A DNA stretch of 64,000 bases, taken from positions 124,001 through 188,000 of the forward strand of contig NZ_MTIC01000003.1 in assembly GCF_001999765.1 (NCBI RefSeq). The letters are read 5' to 3'. How positions within the stretch are numbered: position 1 is the stretch's first letter; each line of letters starts with the position of its first letter. Position numbers and translations under genes: made by a program. Of the stretch, positions 8,651 to 17,331 are shown one piece after another. The DNA comes from Sinomonas mesophila. Its GTDB lineage: Bacteria; Actinomycetota; Actinomycetes; Actinomycetales; Micrococcaceae. The notes under the pieces were generated by a model, which made no database searches, had not been told where the DNA came from, and was given only the letters and a program-made list of their open reading frames with translations.

Positions 8651-9604
8651 ATGAGCCACGCACGACCCGTGCCGCGCCGCCGGGCGCTCACCCTGTTCGC
8701 CAGCCTAGCCGCGGGGGCCGTCTCGCTGGGCCTCGCCGGCTGCGGGGCCAGCTCCGACCCGCTCTCGAGCCCCGCGGGGAGCGGCACGGCCATGGCCGGG
8801 AAGGAGCTCGTGATCGGCTGGGGGGACGTCCCCGAGAGCCAGATCCTCGCCGAGGTGTACGCGGGTGCGCTCAATGCCGCAGGGATCACCGCGTCGACGA
8901 AGCCCACCATCGGCTCTCGCGAGGTGTACGTCAAGACCGTCCAGGACGGCTCGATCGACGTCGTGCCCGACTACACGGGCAGCCTCCTGCTGTCCCTGGA
9001 CCCGGCTGCCACCGAGGCCTCCGCCGACGAGATCGCCAAGGCGCTGCCCAAGCGACTGCCGGAGGGGATCGCCATCCTCGAGCCCGCCAAGGCGGAGAAC
9101 AAGGACGCCCTCGTCGTCACGCGTGCGACGGCGGCCAAGTATGAGCTCACGAGCATCGAGGATCTGGCCAAGGTGTGCTCCGAGCTCGTCATCGGGGCGC
9201 CCGCCACGTTCGCCGAGCGGGCCCACGGCCTGCCGGGCCTTAAGGAGAAGTACGGCTGCGAGCCCAAGAAGCTCGAGCCGTTCGCCGACCGTGGACTCAT
9301 TCTCAAGGCCCTCCTGACCGACCAGGTGCAGGTCGCCGACTTCGGCACGGCGACGCCGTCGATCGCCGACAACGACCTCGTCGTGCTCGAGGACCCGAAG
9401 GACAACTTCATCGCCCAGCAGGTCGTCCCGCTCGTGCATAGCTCGACGCTCCCGGACGCGGCGCGCAGCGTGCTCAACGACGTTTCGCGCAAGCTCACGA
9501 CCGACGACCTCATGAACCTCAACCGGGCCGTGAGCGGGAACCAGAAGCAGAGCCATGCGGACGCCGCGAAGGCCTGGCTCAAGGAGAAGGGCCTCGCCTC
9601 CTAG
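8651..9604 (+). CDS. Lipoprotein, glycine-betaine/choline-type ABC binding protein
   Basis: A 317-residue exported protein with a basic N-terminus, a hydrophobic segment and a lipobox LAGC (Cys31 lipidated), so it is anchored outside the membrane. The mature part reads as an OpuAC/ProX-type binding domain: WGDVPESQILAEVYAGAL, then VYVKTVQDGSIDVVPDYTGSLL, and DFGTATPSIADNDLVVLEDP near the end. These proteins capture quaternary ammonium osmoprotectants for an ABC importer. AGGAAGGA gives a good ribosome site. No permease or ATPase gene is next to it, so it must work with a transporter encoded elsewhere. The ligand is not certain. Confidence 0.85.
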   Translation: MSHARPVPRRRALTLFASLAAGAVSLGLAGCGASSDPLSSPAGSGTAMAGKELVIGWGDVPESQILAEVYAGALNAAGITASTKPTIGSREVYVKTVQDGSIDVVPDYTGSLLLSLDPAATEASADEIAKALPKRLPEGIAILEPAKAENKDALVVTRATAAKYELTSIEDLAKVCSELVIGAPATFAERAHGLPGLKEKYGCEPKKLEPFADRGLILKALLTDQVQVADFGTATPSIADNDLVVLEDPKDNFIAQQVVPLVHSSTLPDAARSVLNDVSRKLTTDDLMNLNRAVSGNQKQSHADAAKAWLKEKGLAS

Positions 9605-9677
9605 GCCCCGGCGCCGGCCACGGGGTGTGAGCGGAATCTCGCCGGGAGTCGCTCGAACCCTGTGGCATATTTGGACA

Positions 9678-10898
9678 ATGGCCCAGTTCACGCAGTCCTC
9701 CAAGCTCCACAACGTCCTCTACGACATTCGCGGACCGATCCTGGAGGCTGCCCACCAGATGGAGGCCGAGGGCCACCGGATCCTCAAGCTGAACATCGGC
9801 AACCCGGCGCCGTTCGGCTTCGAGGCGCCGGACGCGATCCTCGTGGACATGATTCGGCACCTGCCGCACGCGCAGGGCTACAGCGACTCGCGCGGCATCT
9901 TCTCCGCCCGCACCGCGGTCTCGCAGTACTACCAGACCCGCGGGATCCAGAACATCCACGTGGACGACATCTACCTCGGCAACGGCGTCTCCGAGCTCAT
10001 CACGATGTCCCTCATGGCGCTGCTCGAGCCCGGCGACGAGATCCTCATCCCGAGCCCCGACTACCCTCTGTGGACGGCGTCGGTCTCGCTCGCGGGCGGC
10101 CACGCGGTGCACTACCTGTGCGACGAAGAGCTCGACTGGGAGCCGGACCTGGACGACCTCGAGTCGAAGATCACGCCCCGGACCAAGGGCATCGTCGTGA
10201 TCAACCCGAACAACCCGACTGGGGCGCTCTACTCCGACTCGACGCTGCGCCGGATCGTCGAGCTCGCCGAGAGGCACGGGCTCATCGTCTTCGCCGACGA
10301 GATCTACGAGAAGATCCTCTACGACGGGGCCACGCACACCAACATGGCCGCCTTCACGGGCGAGGACGTGCTCTGCCTGACCTTCTCGGGCCTGTCCAAG
10401 GCCTACCGGGTCTGCGGCTACCGGGCCGGGTGGATGGCCATCTCGGGACCCAAGCAGGCCGCGGCCGACTACCTCGAGGGGATCAACCTCCTGGCCAACA
10501 TGCGCCTCTGCGCGAACGTGCCTGCGCAGCACGCGATCCAGACCGCGCTCGGCGGGTACCAGAGCATCAACGACCTCATCCTGCCCGGCGGGCGGCTGCT
10601 CGAGCAGCGCAACAAGGCCTACACCATGCTCAACGCGATCCCCGGCGTCTCGACGCGCCAGGCCAAGGGCGCGCTCTACCTCTTCCCTAGGCTCGACCCG
10701 GAGGTGTACGAGATCCGGGACGATGAGAAGTTCGTCCTGGACCTGCTGCGTGAGCAGAAGATCCTCGTCTCCCACGGGCGGGCGTTCAACTGGCCCGCCC
10801 CGGATCACTTCAGGATGGTCACCCTCCCGGCGGTGGCCGACATCGAGGAGGCCATCGGACGCATGGCCGATTTCCTCGCCCGCTACAAGGGTAATTAG
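9678..10898 (+). CDS. alaA: Alanine (glutamate-pyruvate) aminotransferase, PLP-dependent
   Basis: A 406-residue class I/II fold-type I aminotransferase matching the AlaA group, which makes alanine from pyruvate and glutamate. Seen in order: LKLNIGNPAPFGF, the NPNNPTGALYS cofactor segment, VFADEIYEKILYDG (Asp and Tyr contacting PLP), FSGLSKAYRVCGYRAGW with the Schiff-base lysine, and the C-terminal FRMVTLP substrate-carboxylate arginine. ATG 9678 has CATATT (9666-9671) 6 nt upstream, suggesting a leaderless mRNA. A half-preserved CRP-like TGTGA-N6-TCTCG occurs at 9626-9641. Confidence 0.9.
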   Translation: MAQFTQSSKLHNVLYDIRGPILEAAHQMEAEGHRILKLNIGNPAPFGFEAPDAILVDMIRHLPHAQGYSDSRGIFSARTAVSQYYQTRGIQNIHVDDIYLGNGVSELITMSLMALLEPGDEILIPSPDYPLWTASVSLAGGHAVHYLCDEELDWEPDLDDLESKITPRTKGIVVINPNNPTGALYSDSTLRRIVELAERHGLIVFADEIYEKILYDGATHTNMAAFTGEDVLCLTFSGLSKAYRVCGYRAGWMAISGPKQAAADYLEGINLLANMRLCANVPAQHAIQTALGGYQSINDLILPGGRLLEQRNKAYTMLNAIPGVSTRQAKGALYLFPRLDPEVYEIRDDEKFVLDLLREQKILVSHGRAFNWPAPDHFRMVTLPAVADIEEAIGRMADFLARYKGN

Positions 10899-10950
10899 GA
10901 AGGCAGAGCGCAGAGGTCCGGCACCGTGCTGGGCCCGAGAGCGGGGTGCC

Positions 10951-11802
10951 ATGGCTGCGAAGGGGTTCGACGGCGATCTCGAGGAACTGCTCCGCGTCCG
11001 CGAGGGGTTCCACCTCGCGGGCGTGGACCCGGGGTCCACGCCCGGGTACCGCGGGGGCAAGTCCGGCGGCGAGGCGCTCTTGGCAGAGCAGGACCTCGTG
11101 CTCGCGGAGCTTCAGGAGCGGCTCTACGCGGCGGGCCGAGACGGGGACGCGCCGTCTCTCCTGCTCATCCTCCAGGCCATGGACACGGCCGGGAAGGGCG
11201 GGATTGTGAGCCATGTCGTGGGCGGCGTGGACGTCCAGGGGGTCAAGCTCAAGGCGTTCAAGGCGCCCACTGACGAGGAGAAGGCCCACGACTTCCTGTG
11301 GCGGGTCGAGCGCGAGCTGCCCGAGGCGGGCATGCTCGGCGTCTTCGACCGCTCGCACTACGAGGACGTGCTGATCCACCGCGTCCACGGCTGGGCCGAC
11401 GCCGCGGAGATCGAGCGGCGCTACGGGGCCATCCGCGACTTCGAGGAGCGCCTCGCGTCCGGCGGTACGAGGCTCGTGAAGGTCATGCTCAACATCTCCA
11501 AGGACGAGCAGAAGGAGCGCCTCCTCGCGCGGCTCGACGACCCGATCAAACGCTGGAAGTACAACCCCGGCGACGTCGACGAGCGGCTCCTCTGGGACGA
11601 GTACATGGACGCCTACCAGCGGGTCTTCGAGGAGACGGCCACGGAGAGCGCGCCGTGGTACGTCGTCCCGGCCAACAAGAAGTGGTACGCGCGCATCGCG
11701 GTCCAGCAGCTGCTCATCAGCGCGCTCGGGGACATTGCCCCCGACTGGCCCGAGCCCACCTACGGCGTCGAGCACGAGCGCGCCCGGGTCGCCGCAAGCT
11801 GA
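10951..11802 (+). CDS. ppk2: Polyphosphate kinase 2 family protein
   Basis: A 283-residue PPK2 enzyme, which transfers phosphate between polyphosphate and nucleotides. The phosphate loop AMDTAGKGG (about residues 76-84), the Walker B/catalytic segment FDRSHYEDV (about 132-140) and the lid motif DDPIKRWKYNPGD are all present. The motif set and the conserved C-terminal WYVVPANKKWYARIAV are typical of the family. Length is that of a single-domain PPK2. It follows alaA by 52 bp and could be co-transcribed. Whether ADP, GDP or AMP is preferred cannot be told from the sequence. Confidence 0.9.
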   Translation: MAAKGFDGDLEELLRVREGFHLAGVDPGSTPGYRGGKSGGEALLAEQDLVLAELQERLYAAGRDGDAPSLLLILQAMDTAGKGGIVSHVVGGVDVQGVKLKAFKAPTDEEKAHDFLWRVERELPEAGMLGVFDRSHYEDVLIHRVHGWADAAEIERRYGAIRDFEERLASGGTRLVKVMLNISKDEQKERLLARLDDPIKRWKYNPGDVDERLLWDEYMDAYQRVFEETATESAPWYVVPANKKWYARIAVQQLLISALGDIAPDWPEPTYGVEHERARVAAS

Positions 11803-11822
11803 GGCGCGGACCCGGGGAGGCG

Positions 11823-12149
11823 CTAAGGCCGGTCCGTGCCGGAACCCTGGCCGCCGCCAGGGGCGCCGTGCCCGTTCCCGGCCATCGCGTTGCCGCCTGA
11901 ACCTGCCGGGCCGGCGTTCGCGGGCTGCTCGCGCGCGGCATCCAGCCGGCGGCGCGCGCCCTCTAGCCAGTCCTCGCAGCGCTGGGCGAGCGCCTCGCCC
12001 CGTTCCCAGAGGGCGAGCGACTCCTCGAGGCTCACGCCGCCGGCCTCGAGCCGGGACACGACCGCGACGAGCTGCTCGCGCGCGTCCTCGTAGGAGAGGC
12101 CGTCGAGGTCCTCCGTTCGTGCCGGGCGGGACTCGGGTGCTTCAGCCAT
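11823..12149 (-). CDS. xseB: Exodeoxyribonuclease VII small subunit
   Basis: A 108-residue protein with the XseB helical-hairpin core (LSYEDAREQLVAVVSRLEAG followed by VSLEESLALWERGEALAQRCEDWL). It is the regulatory subunit of exonuclease VII, which degrades single-stranded DNA. The Gly/Ala-rich tail after residue 75 is not part of the family core and looks disordered. It overlaps the end of xseA by 8 bp, and AAGGAG inside the xseA 3' end is its ribosome site, so the two are translationally coupled. It is convergent with ppk2. Confidence 0.92.
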   Translation of the reverse strand: MAEAPESRPARTEDLDGLSYEDAREQLVAVVSRLEAGGVSLEESLALWERGEALAQRCEDWLEGARRRLDAAREQPANAGPAGSGGNAMAGNGHGAPGGGQGSGTDRP

Positions 12150-13554
12150 GGATGGCTCCTTCCTCGTGGTTCTCGGCGTCCGTGCGCGCCCCTGCCGCTG
12201 CGGGCCGCGGTCCCTCGGACCGCGCGGCCAGCTCGCCGCGCGCGAGCCGCAGCCGCAGGGCCGTCCCGGCCGGCGCGATCGCCGGGTCCTGGACGACGGC
12301 GCCGGGGTGGGCCGGGGTCCCGGGGACCCCCTCGGCGAGCTGGACGACGGCGTAGCCGCGGTCGAGCGTCTGCTGCGGCGACAGGGCGCGCACCTGCGCG
12401 CGCAGGTGGGAGACGGCGTCGAGCCCGCGGACGACGCCGGCGCTCACCGCCGCGTGCGAGCGGCCCCGCAGGCGCTCGAGCTCCTCGTGCCGGACCTCAA
12501 CCATCGCCTCGGGCGCCGCGAGCGACGGCCGGCTGCGGATCGCCGCGATCCTGTCCGACTCGCGCTCGACGAGCAGACGGATCTGCCGCTCGAGCCGCTC
12601 GCGGCACTGCCGCACCCGTGCGAGCTCCTCGGAGACCTCCGGGACGATCCGCTTGGCCGCGTCCGTGGGCGTCGAGGCGCGCAGATCGGCCACGTCATCG
12701 AGGATGGGACGGTCGGCCTCGTGGCCGATGGCGCTCACGACCGGCGTGGTGGCGTCCGCGACGGCCCGGACGAGGGCCTCGTTGCTGAACGGCAGGAGAT
12801 CCTCGAGCGAGCCCCCGCCGCGCGCGATCACGATGACGTCCACCTCGGGGCGCGCGTCGAGCTCCCGGAGCGCGGCCATGACCTCCGAGACGGCGTTCGC
12901 CCCCTGGACCGCCACCTCGCGGATCTCGAAGCACACGGCGGGCCAGCGCAGCGACGCGTTGCGCAGCACATCCTTCTTCGCGTCCGAGTCCCGGCCCGTG
13001 ATGAGGCCCACGCAGTGCGGGAGCAGCGGAAGCCGGCGCTTGCGGGAGTCCGCGAAGAGCCCCTCGCTGCCGAGGGCCTGGCGCAGGCGCTCGACGCGGG
13101 CGAGCAGGTCCCCGAGCCCCACGGGACGCATGTCCCGCACCGCCATGGTGAGCCGGCCGGTCTTGAGCCACATCTCCGGCTTGACGAGCGCCACGACGCG
13201 GGATCCGCGCTCGACCGGCTCTCGGAGCCGGGCCATGACCATGCCCCACGCCGACGCGGGCAGCGAGATCTCCTGGTCGACATCGCGCAGCGTCAGGTAG
13301 GCCGTTCCGCCGCGGCGGTTCAGCTCGATCACCTGGCCCTCGATCCAGACCTGCGGCGCCCGCTCGATGTGCTCCTTGAGCTTGCGGGAGAGGACATGCA
13401 GCGGCCACGGGTTGTCGGGGGTCGTGTCCGCCGCGCGCGCGGGCAGCGACGAGGGGCCGGGTCCCTCGGGGTCTGGTCCCTCTGTGCCTGATCCCGCGGT
13501 GTCTGGTCCCCCGGTGTCTGATCCCGGGTCTGGTCCTTCCATCTCTGCCACCAT
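12142..13554 (-). CDS. xseA: Exodeoxyribonuclease VII large subunit
   Basis: A 470-residue XseA, the catalytic subunit of exonuclease VII. After a repetitive acidic leader (about residues 7-36) come an OB-fold (WIEGQVIELNRRGGTAYLTL), the nuclease domain (GLITGRDSDAKKDVLRNASL, IVIARGGGSLEDLLPFSNE, IGHEADRPILDDVADLRAST) and a C-terminal coiled coil. The GGGS/ED and GHE motifs are the family hallmarks. ATG 13554 has GATAGT 8 nt upstream (13563-13568 on the complementary strand), so the repeat leader is probably translated from a leaderless mRNA. An ATG at 13542 is a weaker alternative. Confidence 0.93.
   Translation of the reverse strand: MVAEMEGPDPGSDTGGPDTAGSGTEGPDPEGPGPSSLPARAADTTPDNPWPLHVLSRKLKEHIERAPQVWIEGQVIELNRRGGTAYLTLRDVDQEISLPASAWGMVMARLREPVERGSRVVALVKPEMWLKTGRLTMAVRDMRPVGLGDLLARVERLRQALGSEGLFADSRKRRLPLLPHCVGLITGRDSDAKKDVLRNASLRWPAVCFEIREVAVQGANAVSEVMAALRELDARPEVDVIVIARGGGSLEDLLPFSNEALVRAVADATTPVVSAIGHEADRPILDDVADLRASTPTDAAKRIVPEVSEELARVRQCRERLERQIRLLVERESDRIAAIRSRPSLAAPEAMVEVRHEELERLRGRSHAAVSAGVVRGLDAVSHLRAQVRALSPQQTLDRGYAVVQLAEGVPGTPAHPGAVVQDPAIAPAGTALRLRLARGELAARSEGPRPAAAGARTDAENHEEGAIHG
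13447..13536 (-). repeat. 15-bp minisatellite encoding a GPDPx-type leader in XseA
   Basis: Six imperfect 15-bp units on the minus strand encode successive pentapeptides (GPDPG, SDTGG, PDTAG, SGTEG, PDPEG, PGPSS) at XseA residues 7-36. The unit preserves the reading frame, so slippage would change leader length without breaking the gene. Confidence 0.75.
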
Positions 13555-13644
13555 AGTTCAGGACTATCACGCGGCACCGACACTCCACGGGCCGCCCGCG
13601 AGGCCCCGGCTAGGATGGACGGGTTGCCGACCCCCGGGAAGTCC

Positions 13645-14475
13645 ATGCGCACCGTCCTCTCCGCCCTCTCCGTGCTGCTCGCCGTCGTGCTCGCCGCCGT
13701 GGCCGTCCCCGCCCTGTGGGTCGAGCGGAACATCGTCGACGAGTCCGGGTTCGTCCGCCTCTTCTCGCCGCTGCGCGAGGACCGGGGGCTCTTCGACGCG
13801 CTCGGGGCCTCGATCGCCGCCACGGCCGTCTCGGCGTCGAACGTCCCAGAGCGGCTCCAGCCGGCCGCGCAGGAGCTCGCCGCGGGCATCGTGGACGGAA
13901 TCACCCGGGATGCCCGCTTCCCCGCGGCCTGGGACGAGACCCTGCGCGAGAGCCACGCCGCGAACTTCGCCCCGGATGCCCCGGCGGACGCCGTGAGCCT
14001 CGAGCTGCGGCCGCTCGCGGACCTCGTGCTCGCGCGCGTCGGCGAGTCGCTCGGCGTCGACCTCCCCGAGTCCGGGGGCCTCGCGGTCCAAGCTGGCTCA
14101 GCGCAGCAGCGCGCCGCCCTCACCGCCGCCCAGGACGCCGCCGCACTCTCGGGGCCGCTGTGCGCCGGCGCGGCGCTCTCACTCGTGCTCGGTCTGCTCG
14201 CCGCACGACGGCGGGGCGTCGCCCTCGCGTGGGCGGGCCTCGGCCTGCTCGTCACTGCGGCGGTGCTGGGCGCGGGGACGTTCCTCGTCTCCTCGCTCGC
14301 GGGCGCACAGGCAGGTTCGGGGACAGTCTCCACCGTGTTCGCCCAGCGGGCGGGGCAGCTCGTCGCGGACGGCTTCGCGCCATGGAACGCGGCGCTCGCG
14401 CTGGTCGGTGCGGCGCTCTTCGTGATCGGGGGCATCCTCGGGGCCCGGCGGAGGCGGCGCCTCGCACGCCGGTAG
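13645..14475 (+). CDS. Membrane protein of unknown function, about 4 TM
   Basis: A 276-residue protein with one N-terminal membrane helix (LSALSVLLAVVLAAVAVPAL). A roughly 130-residue extracytoplasmic domain follows, then three hydrophobic segments near the C-terminus and a basic tail (GARRRRRLARR). I do not recognise the family. The start is ambiguous. TAGGAT (13611-13616) is a likely -10. It would make the ATG at 13615 untranslated and leave TTG 13624 (leaderless) or ATG 13645 (GGGAAG just upstream); I give 13645. It is divergent from xseA and 9 bp ahead of ispH, which has its own -10. Confidence 0.7.
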   Translation: MRTVLSALSVLLAVVLAAVAVPALWVERNIVDESGFVRLFSPLREDRGLFDALGASIAATAVSASNVPERLQPAAQELAAGIVDGITRDARFPAAWDETLRESHAANFAPDAPADAVSLELRPLADLVLARVGESLGVDLPESGGLAVQAGSAQQRAALTAAQDAAALSGPLCAGAALSLVLGLLAARRRGVALAWAGLGLLVTAAVLGAGTFLVSSLAGAQAGSGTVSTVFAQRAGQLVADGFAPWNAALALVGAALFVIGGILGARRRRRLARR

Positions 14476-14484
14476 CATGGACGC

Positions 14485-15570
14485 ATGACCTCCTCTCCCA
14501 TCGCCCTTTCCATGCCCACGGTCCCGCGGCGCCGCCGCACGCCCGAGGACGTGGCGCAGGCCGCCCCGGTCGCGGGGGAGAAGAAGGTCCTGCTCGCGGC
14601 CCCGCGCGGCTACTGCGCGGGAGTTGACCGGGCCGTCATCGCCGTCGAGAAGGCCCTCGAGCACTACGGCCCCCCGGTGTACGTGCGCAAGCAGATCGTG
14701 CACAACCGGCACGTCGTCGAGACCCTCGAAGAGCGCGGGGCGATCTTCGTGGACGAGACCGACGAGGTCCCCGAGGGCGCCCTCGTGGTGTTCTCCGCAC
14801 ACGGGGTGAGCCCCGCCGTCGTCAACTCCGCCGCCGACCGCGGCCTGCGCACGATCGACGCGACGTGCCCGCTCGTGACCAAGGTCCACCGCGAGGCGGT
14901 CCGCTTCGCCAAGAGCGACTACGAGATCCTGCTCATCGGCCACGAGGGCCACGAGGAGGTCGAGGGCACGTACGGCGAGGCGCCTGAGCACACGCAGATC
15001 GTGAACTCGCCTGAGGAGGCGGACACGATCCAGGTCAAGGACCCGGACCGGCTCATCTGGCTGTCCCAGACCACCCTCTCCGTGGACGAGACCATGGAGA
15101 CCGTCCGCCGGCTGCGCGAGCGCTTCCCGAACCTCCAGGACCCGCCGAGCGACGACATCTGCTACGCGACGAGCAACCGGCAGGCGGCGATCAAGAAGAT
15201 CGCCCCCCAGGCGGATCTCGTGATCGTGGTCGGCTCCTCGAACTCCTCGAACTCGGTCCGGCTCGTCGAGGTCGCCCTCGAGTACGGCGCCAAGGCCGCG
15301 TACCGCGTCGACTTCGCGAACGAGGTCGACGAATCCTGGTTCGAGGGGGTCACGACCGTGGGCGTGACCTCCGGCGCCTCCGTGCCCGAGGTGCTCGTCC
15401 AGGACGTCCTGCGCCTCGCCTCCGAGTACGGCTACGGCACTGTGGAGGAGGTTGTCACCGCCGAGGAGGACATTCTCTTCTCCCTGCCCAAGGAGCTCCG
15501 GGCCACCCTCAAGGACGCCGGCGACGCGAGCCGCGGCCTCGGCGGCCGGGGCCAGCGCCCCCGCGGCTGA
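14485..15570 (+). CDS. ispH: 4-hydroxy-3-methylbut-2-enyl diphosphate reductase
   Basis: A 361-residue IspH/LytB, the [4Fe-4S] enzyme that makes IPP and DMAPP in the last step of the MEP isoprenoid pathway. The three cluster cysteines are Cys44 ([11 protein letters not shown]), Cys128 ([11 protein letters not shown]) and Cys226 (ICYATSNRQ). The HNRHVVE and SAHGVSP substrate-binding histidines and the GSSNSSNS diphosphate loop are all present. About 30 non-conserved residues precede the core. TAGCAT (14473-14478) lies 6 nt before the ATG, indicating a leaderless mRNA. The 3' flank is an unusual tandem repeat. Confidence 0.96.
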   Translation: MTSSPIALSMPTVPRRRRTPEDVAQAAPVAGEKKVLLAAPRGYCAGVDRAVIAVEKALEHYGPPVYVRKQIVHNRHVVETLEERGAIFVDETDEVPEGALVVFSAHGVSPAVVNSAADRGLRTIDATCPLVTKVHREAVRFAKSDYEILLIGHEGHEEVEGTYGEAPEHTQIVNSPEEADTIQVKDPDRLIWLSQTTLSVDETMETVRRLRERFPNLQDPPSDDICYATSNRQAAIKKIAPQADLVIVVGSSNSSNSVRLVEVALEYGAKAAYRVDFANEVDESWFEGVTTVGVTSGASVPEVLVQDVLRLASEYGYGTVEEVVTAEEDILFSLPKELRATLKDAGDASRGLGGRGQRPRG

Positions 15571-15587
15571 TGCTCCCCACCCCGGGG

Positions 15588-15773
15588 TGGAGTCCTGGGA
15601 CGTCGAGATGGGGTCCTGGGGCGCCGAGGTGGGGTCCTGGGGCGCCGAAATGGGGTGCTGAGACGCCGAAATGGGGTCCTGGGGCGCCGAAATGGGGTGC
15701 TGGGACCGCGAGGTCGTCCTGTGGAACTGCTGGGGGCCATAGATCGCTGAGGTGGGGTCCCGGGACCGCGATC
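15588..15773 (+). repeat. 21-bp tandem repeat array downstream of ispH
   Basis: Six contiguous 21-bp units run from 15588 to 15713 (consensus TGGGGTCCTGGGGCGCCGAAA). About 39 bp of decayed sequence follow, then one more unit at 15753-15773. Units 3 and 5 are identical. Each unit has GGCGCC or a variant at its right side. The array begins 18 bp after the ispH stop and can be read through as W-G-P-G-A-P-like repeats, but without a credible start. The rest of the gap to rmuC (15774-15930) shows no gene. Confidence 0.85.
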
Positions 15774-15930
15774 GCGCGTCCAAGGGCAGCCCGCAGCGCG
15801 ACGGATGCAGCGCGCGAGCCCGGTTCTGGACGGCGGTGGGCCAGCACCGGGAGGCCAGCGCCTGAAGCGCCTCATCCTGCGGCGCTATCCGGACAGCGAG
15901 TGGTGTGAAGAGGCGTCCCTTCCGATACGT

Positions 15931-15971
15931 CCTTGTCCTGCTGCCCGGTTGGGAGTGGGAGCAGGACAAGG
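15931..15971. terminator. Bidirectional hairpin between ispH and rmuC
   Basis: A perfect 12-bp inverted repeat (CCTTGTCCTGCT at 15931-15942, complement at 15960-15971) with a 17-nt loop lies between the two convergent genes. There is no T tract, as is common for actinobacterial hairpin terminators. Confidence 0.65.
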
Positions 15972-15976
15972 TTCGG

Positions 15977-16014
15977 TCAGGCGGAGTCGCGCAGCTCAGG
16001 CGGAGTCGCGCAGC
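15977..16014 (+). repeat. 19-bp perfect tandem duplication at the rmuC 3' end
   Basis: TCAGGCGGAGTCGCGCAGC occurs at 15977-15995 and again immediately at 15996-16014. The second copy contains the rmuC stop codon (15996-15998) and its last codons; the first is an untranslated duplicate just beyond it. Confidence 0.85.
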
Positions 16015-17276
16015 TCTCCATCGAGGCCCTCGACGCCCCCCGAGAGCCGCCGCCCCGCGAGCCCGCTGTCCCTGAGCTGCTGCTCGTCGAGGAGTTCGCC
16101 CGCACTCAACACCCGTGGGGTCGACTCGAGCGGGGGCACCTCCGGGAGGGCGTCGGCCGAGGCAGGGTCGAGGGCACCGATCCGCCGGGCCGTGGGCAGC
16201 ACGCGGGACTCGAGGGTGCCGACGAAGCTGTTGTACCGCTCGACCGAGGTCTTCAGCGACGCCCCCAGCTTGGCCACGTGGCCGCCCATCGTGCCGAGCC
16301 GGCCGTACAGCTGCTGGGAGAGCTCGAAGAGCTCGCGCGCGTTCTCCGTCAGCAGTTCCTGCCGCCAGCCGAAGGCCACGCCCTTGAGCAGGGCCATGAG
16401 CGTCGCCGGGGACGCGAGGGCCACGTTGCGGGCGAAGGCGTGGTCGAGGAGCCCCGCATCCGTGCGCAGCGCCTCCGCGAGGAAGGACTCTGCCGGGAGA
16501 AAGCACACGACGAGCTCGGGGCTCGCCCCGACCGCCTCCCAGTACTTCTTGGACCCGAGCGCGTCCACGTGGGCGCGCAGCGCCTTGGCGTGCTCGGCGA
16601 GGTGCCGCTCGCGCAGGGCCGTCCCGGCGGGGCTCGCATCCTGGGCGTGCTCCTGCGCCTTGAGGTACGCGCCCAGGGGCACTTTCGAGTCGACGACGAT
16701 CCGCTTCCCGCCGGGCAGGGAGACCACAAGGTCGGGCCGGACTCCGCCGGCCTCACCGTTCGCGGAGACCTGCTCCGTGAAGTCCACGCGCTCGAGCATC
16801 CCGGCAGCCTCGACAACCCGCCGCAGCTGGACCTCGCCCCATGTGCCGCGCGAGGCGTTGTTGGCCAGCGCCGCCGTGAGTGCGTGCGCCGTGGTCAGGA
16901 GGGCGGCGTCGGATTCGCGCGCCGCTTGGAGCTGCTGCGCGATCTGCCCGTACTGCTCGACCCTGTCGCGCTCGAGCAGCGCCACCTGCCGCTGGACGGC
17001 CCCGAGCTTCTCTGCCACGGGGGCGAGGGCGTGCAGGACGGTGTTCTCCTGCTCGTCGAGCGAGGTCAGCGCCGCGTTCTGCCGCGCGAGCAGGTCCCGC
17101 TCCGCGCTCGCGGCAGCGAGCTGCGCCTCCGCCGACGCGAGGCGGGATTGCAGCGCGGGCAGCCCCGCGCCGTCGTGCGCGGCCCGGCGCCGCTCCCACA
17201 CCGCACCGGCCAGCGCGCCCACAACGAGCGCGAGCAGGGCCACGAGCACCACCACGAGAATCTGTGTTCCGTCCAT
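15996..17276 (-). CDS. rmuC: DNA recombination protein RmuC
   Basis: A 426-residue RmuC homologue. One N-terminal membrane helix (ILVVVLVALLALVVGALAGAVW) is followed by a long alpha-helical coiled-coil (about residues 40-130). The conserved RmuC nuclease-like domain comes next (GTWGEVQLRRVVEAAGM, DLVVSLPGGKRIVVDSKVPLGAY, ELVVCFLPAESFLAEAL). RmuC limits inversions at short inverted repeats and resembles restriction endonuclease folds (the D-DSK pattern is visible). The start ATG 17276 has GAGGGTGGGG upstream; the frame extends further but without a ribosome site. It is divergent from ychF. Confidence 0.92.
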   Translation of the reverse strand: MDGTQILVVVLVALLALVVGALAGAVWERRRAAHDGAGLPALQSRLASAEAQLAAASAERDLLARQNAALTSLDEQENTVLHALAPVAEKLGAVQRQVALLERDRVEQYGQIAQQLQAARESDAALLTTAHALTAALANNASRGTWGEVQLRRVVEAAGMLERVDFTEQVSANGEAGGVRPDLVVSLPGGKRIVVDSKVPLGAYLKAQEHAQDASPAGTALRERHLAEHAKALRAHVDALGSKKYWEAVGASPELVVCFLPAESFLAEALRTDAGLLDHAFARNVALASPATLMALLKGVAFGWRQELLTENARELFELSQQLYGRLGTMGGHVAKLGASLKTSVERYNSFVGTLESRVLPTARRIGALDPASADALPEVPPLESTPRVLSAGELLDEQQLRDSGLAGRRLSGGVEGLDGELRDSA

Positions 17277-17331
17277 GGCCCCACCCTCGCACGGCCGTCC
17301 GACAATCCTCGCGACGGTATGATGGATGACC

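Noticed and set aside
8651-8745. Twin-arginine signal on the binding lipoprotein (RRRALTLF)
   Set aside because: The consensus after the arginines is not met and the lipobox indicates ordinary lipoprotein export.
15570-15908. Frame encoding W-G-P-G-A-P-type repeats in the 21-bp array
   Set aside because: The repeats are open in several frames on both strands, there is no ribosome site, and the sequence is explained by tandem duplication.
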